NCBI GenBank assembly: GCA_000482765.1
Contig: AXWR01000012.1
Coordinates: forward strand, 1 to 64,000
DNA: 64,000 nucleotides
Direction of reading: 5' to 3'
Origin: Meiothermus taiwanensis DSM 14542
Lineage (GTDB): Bacteria > Deinococcota > Deinococci > Deinococcales > Thermaceae
The position numbers and the translations under genes were made by a program. Below, piece by piece: positions 59,016-64,000 of this stretch; position 1 is the first letter of the stretch, and each line of letters starts with the position of its first letter. The notes under the pieces were generated by a model. It searched no databases and was not told where the DNA came from. It saw only the letters and a list, made by a program, of their open reading frames with translations.

Positions 59016-59615
59016 TTAGCGGGCTTTACTCCCATCTGGCGTTGTATCTTCTGGCTCGAGCTGTCCCAGTCGGGCGTAGATGTCCTCGAGCGCGATCTCC
59101 AGGTTTACGCAGGGTAGCTTGAGCGGGCCGCTTTCGATGCGCTCGTAGAACCAGCCCCCCTCCGCCCGCCGGAACACCTCGGCCCGCATGGTGTTTTGCT
59201 CGAGCAAAACGTACGTTTGCAGGCTGGGTAGGGTCTGGTAGTTGAGCCACTTTTCGCCCCGATCGATGTCGAGTGTGCTATCTGACAAAACTTCCACAAT
59301 CAGAGAGGGTGAGCGCTTGATGTATGGATGGTCGTCGGAGGTATCGCATACCACCATGACGTCGGGATAGTAGACAGCACCCGTGGGCGTCTGAACCTTG
59401 ACATCGCTCATCAAAACCCGACAGCCAGTGTCCCTGCTGTTCTGAGCGATAGCCATGGCTAGCTCAAAGGCCAGGCGGTTGTGGCGTTCGCTGTTACCGG
59501 CCATGGCAAAAACCTGTCCATGGGCATACTCGTGCCGCTCAGAGGAGGTGGCCTCAAAGTCCAGAAACTCCTCTACCGACACCTCGGTTTTGACAGGGGG
59601 TTTCGGCCTGGGCAT
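59016..59615 (-). CDS. Uma2-family (DUF820) putative nuclease
   Basis: 199 aa. Uma2 markers: SVEEFLDFEATSSERHEYAHGQVFAMAG, NRLAFELAMAIAQ, the acidic pair VYYPDVMVVCDTS and SLIVEVLSDSTLDIDRGEKWLNYQ, then LLEQNTMRAEVFRR. This is the second copy in the window and differs clearly from the one at 49006-49572. Role unknown. It is monocistronic, facing away from the glycyl-tRNA synthetase T-box promoter. Confidence 0.85.
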   Translation of the reverse strand: MPRPKPPVKTEVSVEEFLDFEATSSERHEYAHGQVFAMAGNSERHNRLAFELAMAIAQNSRDTGCRVLMSDVKVQTPTGAVYYPDVMVVCDTSDDHPYIKRSPSLIVEVLSDSTLDIDRGEKWLNYQTLPSLQTYVLLEQNTMRAEVFRRAEGGWFYERIESGPLKLPCVNLEIALEDIYARLGQLEPEDTTPDGSKAR

Positions 59616-59637
59616 TGCCTACAGGATAGCAAAATCC

Positions 59638-59666
59638 TTGATGGGAAAGGGCCGCTGTGTTACCTT
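59638..59666 (+). promoter_or_regulatory. Promoter of the glycine T-box / glyS unit
   Basis: TTGATG (59638-59643) and TACCTT (59661-59666) with a 17-bp spacer. It starts transcription a few bases before the T-box stem I region. Confidence 0.55.
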
Positions 59667-59674
59667 GTAGCTTG

Positions 59675-59889
59675 CGTTGAACCGCAGGAGTAACCCGGCG
59701 TTCCGCTACAGCGAGCCTGGGAGGGTGTGAGCCGGGCAGCCAAGAACCGGGTGAAGGGCGGCGGAGCCAACCTCAACGCAACTCAAAGGGCCTCGAGCAA
59801 GCTCGAGGAACTGGGGTGGAACCGCGGATGTTCGCGCCTTTTCCGGCGCGTATTCGTCCCCAGGCATGCGTGCCGGGGATTTCTTTTTT
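59675..59889 (+). promoter_or_regulatory. T-box riboswitch upstream of glycyl-tRNA synthetase
   Basis: Stem I features are visible: GGAGTAACC on the 5' side, an AGCGAGCC loop, GGTGTGAGCC, and glycine codons (GGC at 59757-59759, overlapping GGG) in the candidate specifier loop after GTGAA. The conserved T-box, GGGGTGGAACCGCGG (59813-59827), contains the bulge that binds the uncharged tRNA acceptor end. Its partner is ATTCGTCCCC (59852-59861). The competing terminator, CCCC/GGGG around GGCA-TGCC, ends in TTCTTTTTTC (59858-59889). Uncharged tRNA-Gly should stabilise read-through into glyS. Confidence 0.9.
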
Positions 59890-59970
59890 CCGGCACAGGC
59901 TGGCAAGGGGTAGCTGGCTGTTCTGGTGCACACAACCTCTAACCCTAAACCAGCCCCAAAGGAGCAACCT

Positions 59971-61497
<1,527 letters not shown>

Positions 61498-61524
61498 TGC
61501 GCCAGGCTGCCTGTAGCGGCTGTC

Positions 61525-61673
61525 ATACCAGATTCGGTTAGTTTGGCACCCTCCAGCGGCGCACCAACCCGACCGAAGGGATACGCTTTCTTCGCCGAGG
61601 GTAGCAAGGGGTGTGCTCAAAGATAGCCTCTGGAGGTCTTTGCCTTGGATGACTATCTTTTTGAATCCGGTAT
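61525..61673 (+). repeat. Hairpin repeat, copy 1 (MITE-like)
   Basis: 149 bp bounded by ATACCAGATTC (61525-61535) and GAATCCGGTAT (61663-61673), an 11-bp inverted repeat with one mismatch. It shares with copy 2 (63821-63941) the segments ATTCGGTTAGTT, AACCCGACCGAAGGGA, GATAGCCTCTGGAGGTCTTT and CTTGG/CTATCTTTTTGAATCCGGTAT (in the same order and orientation). Copy 1 has a degenerate left arm where copy 2 has a perfect hairpin arm. Confidence 0.8.
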
Positions 61674-61742
61674 GGGGTGGATTTTGTATCGTGTATGTCG
61701 CTTTGTGAACAGGGCTTCGCGTTGACAGTAGAGAACAAGTGA

Positions 61743-61773
61743 CTGGAAAATGCGGAAGATTTTCCAGCTTTTT
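61743..61773 (+). terminator. Terminator between glyS and the RCC1 lipoprotein gene
   Basis: CTGGAAAAT (61743-61751) and ATTTTCCAG (61759-61767) form a perfect 9-bp stem with a 7-nt loop, followed by CTTTTT. It probably ends the glyS transcript, which would then carry repeat copy 1 in its 3' region. Confidence 0.75.
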
Positions 61774-61890
61774 AGAGTGGCTGAGACGGGTGGCTTCAAT
61801 CAGATAGCTGCAAATCCAGTGCCACATTTATCACAGGCTTCAAATTGCCGAAGCTCTATGATGACAGTCAAAATTTAGCAAGGAGGTACT

Positions 61891-63675
61891 GTGAAGAAAC
61901 TTCTCTTACCCCTCACAGTGGCGGGTCTGGTGTTGATCGGTTGTGGCACGCAATCGCAGTCTCAGCCTAACTTCACAATATCCCTCAACCCTAACAATGC
62001 TTCGGTTGGCCCCGGCCAGTCGGTCTCCACCACCCTCACCCTCACGCCCCAAAACGGCTTTAGCGGTACAGTAAACCTGAGCCTACAGAACCCACCTGAA
62101 GGCGTTACAGTCTCACCCGATGTCATCAACGTAAACGGAACAAACCCACAGAGCTTCACCATCACCTTCAACACCACTTCTAGTACCCCCACCGGCTCCA
62201 ACACCCTTACGCTGGTTGCCACCCAGGGCAGCCTCAGCAAAACCGCCAGCTTTGGACTAACTGTAACCTCGTTCAACATTGCACTAACCCGCTCGAGCAC
62301 CCTGCGAGCCCAGGGCCAGAGCTTTTCCGACTTCAACCTTGTCCTCACACCTGAGGCCGGGTTTAGCGGTTCGGTGAGCCTGAGCCTGCAATCGCCCCAC
62401 AGCGGCATCAGCATCAGCCCGGCCAGCCTGAGCGACTCCGGCCCTGTAACGCTTTCGGTAGACCGCACCGTTCCGGAGGGGGTTTACAACCTCACCGTAC
62501 AGGCCAACAGCGGGAACCTGATCCGCACCGCTCCTCTTACCCTGCGGGTGCTGCGGGCCAACACCCTGGCTGCGGGAGGCTACTTCAGCGCAGCTGTTAA
62601 AACCAACGGTGAGGTCTGGTCATGGGGCGACAACACCTACGGCCAGCTGGGTCGGTCAACCACCAGCACCACCGATAACACCCCTGCCCAGGTTCCGTCC
62701 ATCAACGGCGTGGTCTCGATATCCCTGGGTGAGTTCCACCTCATCGCCCTCACCAGTGATGGACGGGTGATTACGGTGGGACGGGACGAGTATGGGCAGT
62801 TGGGGGATGGGCCGGGAGACCCGAACAGCTCCAACACCGCTCCCAACGTGCGTGAAAATATCCTGCCTGCAGGGGTCAAAGCCGTAGCTGTTCAGGCCGG
62901 TCGCTACCACTCCCTGGCCTTGACCTCCCAAGGCACCGTATACGCCTGGGGGCGCAACGATGTGGGCCAGCTTGGCCTTGGTAACACCACTCCCACTCCA
63001 CAGGAATCGCCCGCCCCTATTTCCGATCTTAACGACGTAATTGCCCTGGCTGCCGGTGACGACCACACCCTGGCCCTCAAAGCCGACGGCAGTGTTTGGG
63101 CCTGGGGCGACAACCCCAACGGCGAGCTGGGAACCGGAGACAACACGCGCTACAACACACCGACTGCTGTACCGAACCTAGCGGGTGTAAGGGCCATTGC
63201 CGCTGGGGGCAACCACTCGGTTGCGTTGCTGGAGGACGGCACGGTGCGTACCTGGGGCTATAACAACCACGGCCAGCTTGGCAACGGTACCACTACGAAC
63301 AGTAACACGCCGGTTACGGTCACGGGCTTAACGAACGTGGTAGGCATTGCAGCGGGCTACGAGTTCACCCTGGCCGTTCTGAGCAATGGCTCGGTCAAGG
63401 CCTGGGGGCACGACGACAGCTTCCAGCTTGGCAACGGCGCTGCTGCGGGTGACCAGACAACCCCGGTAGATGTTCAGGGCATACCCACAGGCCAGAGTGT
63501 GCGGGGTCTGGCAGCAGGCATCTTTCACGCCCTGGCCCTGCTGGAGAACGGTTCGGTGGTGGCCTGGGGCAGCAATATCCAAGGTCAGTTGGGTGATGGC
63601 ACCAACAACTCCTCCGATGCAGCCAAGCCGGTGTCAATTACCGGTGTTCAGGTGCCCCACGCCTCCGCACCCTAG
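61891..63675 (+). CDS. Lipoprotein with Ig-like repeats and an RCC1 propeller
   Basis: 594 aa from a GTG with GGAGGT upstream. Signal peptide and lipobox VLIGCG (Cys18). Two Ig-like repeats occupy about residues 28-220 (GFSGTVNLSLQNPPEGVTVS; GFSGSVSLSLQSPHSGISIS). Residues about 225-590 hold seven RCC1-type blades, each with a variant of W-S-W-G-D-N-T-Y-G-Q-L-G (EVWSWGDNTYGQLG, TVYAWGRNDVGQLG, SVWAWGDNPNGELG, TVRTWGYNNHGQLG and so on), a complete seven-bladed propeller. Bacterial lipoproteins of this kind are surface-exposed, with unknown partners. It lies between two copies of a hairpin repeat. Confidence 0.85.
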   Translation: MKKLLLPLTVAGLVLIGCGTQSQSQPNFTISLNPNNASVGPGQSVSTTLTLTPQNGFSGTVNLSLQNPPEGVTVSPDVINVNGTNPQSFTITFNTTSSTPTGSNTLTLVATQGSLSKTASFGLTVTSFNIALTRSSTLRAQGQSFSDFNLVLTPEAGFSGSVSLSLQSPHSGISISPASLSDSGPVTLSVDRTVPEGVYNLTVQANSGNLIRTAPLTLRVLRANTLAAGGYFSAAVKTNGEVWSWGDNTYGQLGRSTTSTTDNTPAQVPSINGVVSISLGEFHLIALTSDGRVITVGRDEYGQLGDGPGDPNSSNTAPNVRENILPAGVKAVAVQAGRYHSLALTSQGTVYAWGRNDVGQLGLGNTTPTPQESPAPISDLNDVIALAAGDDHTLALKADGSVWAWGDNPNGELGTGDNTRYNTPTAVPNLAGVRAIAAGGNHSVALLEDGTVRTWGYNNHGQLGNGTTTNSNTPVTVTGLTNVVGIAAGYEFTLAVLSNGSVKAWGHDDSFQLGNGAAAGDQTTPVDVQGIPTGQSVRGLAAGIFHALALLENGSVVAWGSNIQGQLGDGTNNSSDAAKPVSITGVQVPHASAP

Positions 63676-63689
63676 CCTGGATGGCGAAT

Positions 63690-63722
63690 GCCCTGCCTGC
63701 TGCAGCAGGCAGGGCGCTTTTT
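63690..63722 (+). terminator. Strong terminator after the RCC1 lipoprotein gene
   Basis: A perfect 26-bp palindrome (63690-63715; arms GCCCTGCCTGCTG and CAGCAGGCAGGGC) is followed by GCTTTTT. A second hairpin, GTACAGC with GCTGTAC, lies at 63772-63792. Confidence 0.9.
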
Positions 63723-63820
63723 ATCGTGTTTCCCACAATTATCTGCCCCGCGGCGGTAGGCAATTTGCCCGGTACAGCAAAATGCGCTGTACTGGGTATT
63801 CGTGGGGAATGCTCTATGTT

Positions 63821-63941
63821 ATTCGGTTAGTTCGGCGCCGGAAGGCGGCGAACTAACCCGACCGAAGGGAGCGCTCTAGGATTCAAAAAGATAGCCTCTG
63901 GAGGTCTTTGCTTTGGATGACTATCTTTTTGAATCCGGTAT
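63821..63941 (+). repeat. Hairpin repeat, copy 2 (MITE-like)
   Basis: 121 bp. Two nested hairpins: GGTTAGTTCGGCGCC (63825-63839) pairs with GGCGGCGAACTAACC (63844-63858) around a GGAA tetraloop with one mismatch, and GGATTCAAAAAGATAG (63879-63894) pairs perfectly with CTATCTTTTTGAATCC (63921-63936). It ends with CGGTAT like copy 1. With the terminator it accounts for the last 325 bp; the final 60 bp hold nothing recognisable. Confidence 0.8.
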
Positions 63942-64000
63942 TAGGGTACATCTAAACCAACTTGGGCCGATGGTTCAAGGGCTTTTGTTTCTTCCAACAC

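Overview
The window is a GC-rich bacterial chromosome segment, most likely from Meiothermus (Deinococcota, Thermales). The main pointers are a ba3-type cytochrome oxidase with its tiny subunit IIa, a SpoVS protein in a non-sporulating setting, Thermus-like enzymes throughout, many promoters that place the start codon at the transcript start, and heavy use of the hexamer CTCGAG. The genus call is inference from protein resemblance; no database was searched.

Layout. 1-226: end of an ISAs1-type insertion sequence. 372-5511: glutamate synthase large subunit, divergent from spoVS. 5648-8393: membrane zinc peptidase, cysS, SRPBCC protein. 8493-15273: a very large GH13-like enzyme ending in a helix-hairpin-helix domain, a conserved protein of unknown role, a small membrane protein and transketolase. 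15448-17742: ba3 oxidase operon (IIa-II-I). 17825-23659: MFS transporter, rpsO, pnp and RNase J, i.e. an RNA-decay neighbourhood. 23679-25087: yigZ-aroE. 25207-31868: a long forward run nfeD, floA, a Pro-rich protein, phoH, ybeY, dgkA, a CNNM/CorC-like protein and cdd. 31870-39192: a reverse-strand exopolysaccharide locus. 39258-39590: remains of an IS200/IS605-type element. 39689-44493: Ig-like lipoprotein, sensor kinase, RNA methyltransferase. 44559-51167: branched-chain amino-acid genes (ilvD; leuC-leuD-leuB with two inserted small genes and an attenuator). 51308-55724: APH-like kinase, miaB, FAD oxidoreductase, thyA, folA. 55758-59615: Gly-tailed unknown protein, ClpC-like ATPase, Uma2 nuclease. 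59638-61497: glycine T-box plus glycyl-tRNA synthetase. 61525-63941: an Ig/RCC1 lipoprotein flanked by two copies of a hairpin repeat.

The most interesting system is the locus at 31870-39192. It combines a PelF-type glycosyltransferase, a PelG-position polytopic membrane protein with an extra N-terminal domain, a PelA-hydrolase-like cytosolic protein, an Agd3-like polysaccharide deacetylase lipoprotein and a GH114 (Ega3-like) lipoprotein. The recognisable PelB, C, D and E components are absent from the window. It reads as a compact hybrid of bacterial Pel and fungal galactosaminogalactan machinery, probably making a partly deacetylated GalNAc-rich surface polymer. Product and completeness are inference.

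Regulation is unusually readable. There is a Leu attenuator with a leaderless 16-residue leader peptide containing tandem rare CUA codons, a palindrome between its -35 and -10, a Gly T-box, an inverted repeat at the gltB start site, and ten start codons lying 6-9 nt after a -10 hexamer. No tRNA, rRNA or CRISPR array was seen.
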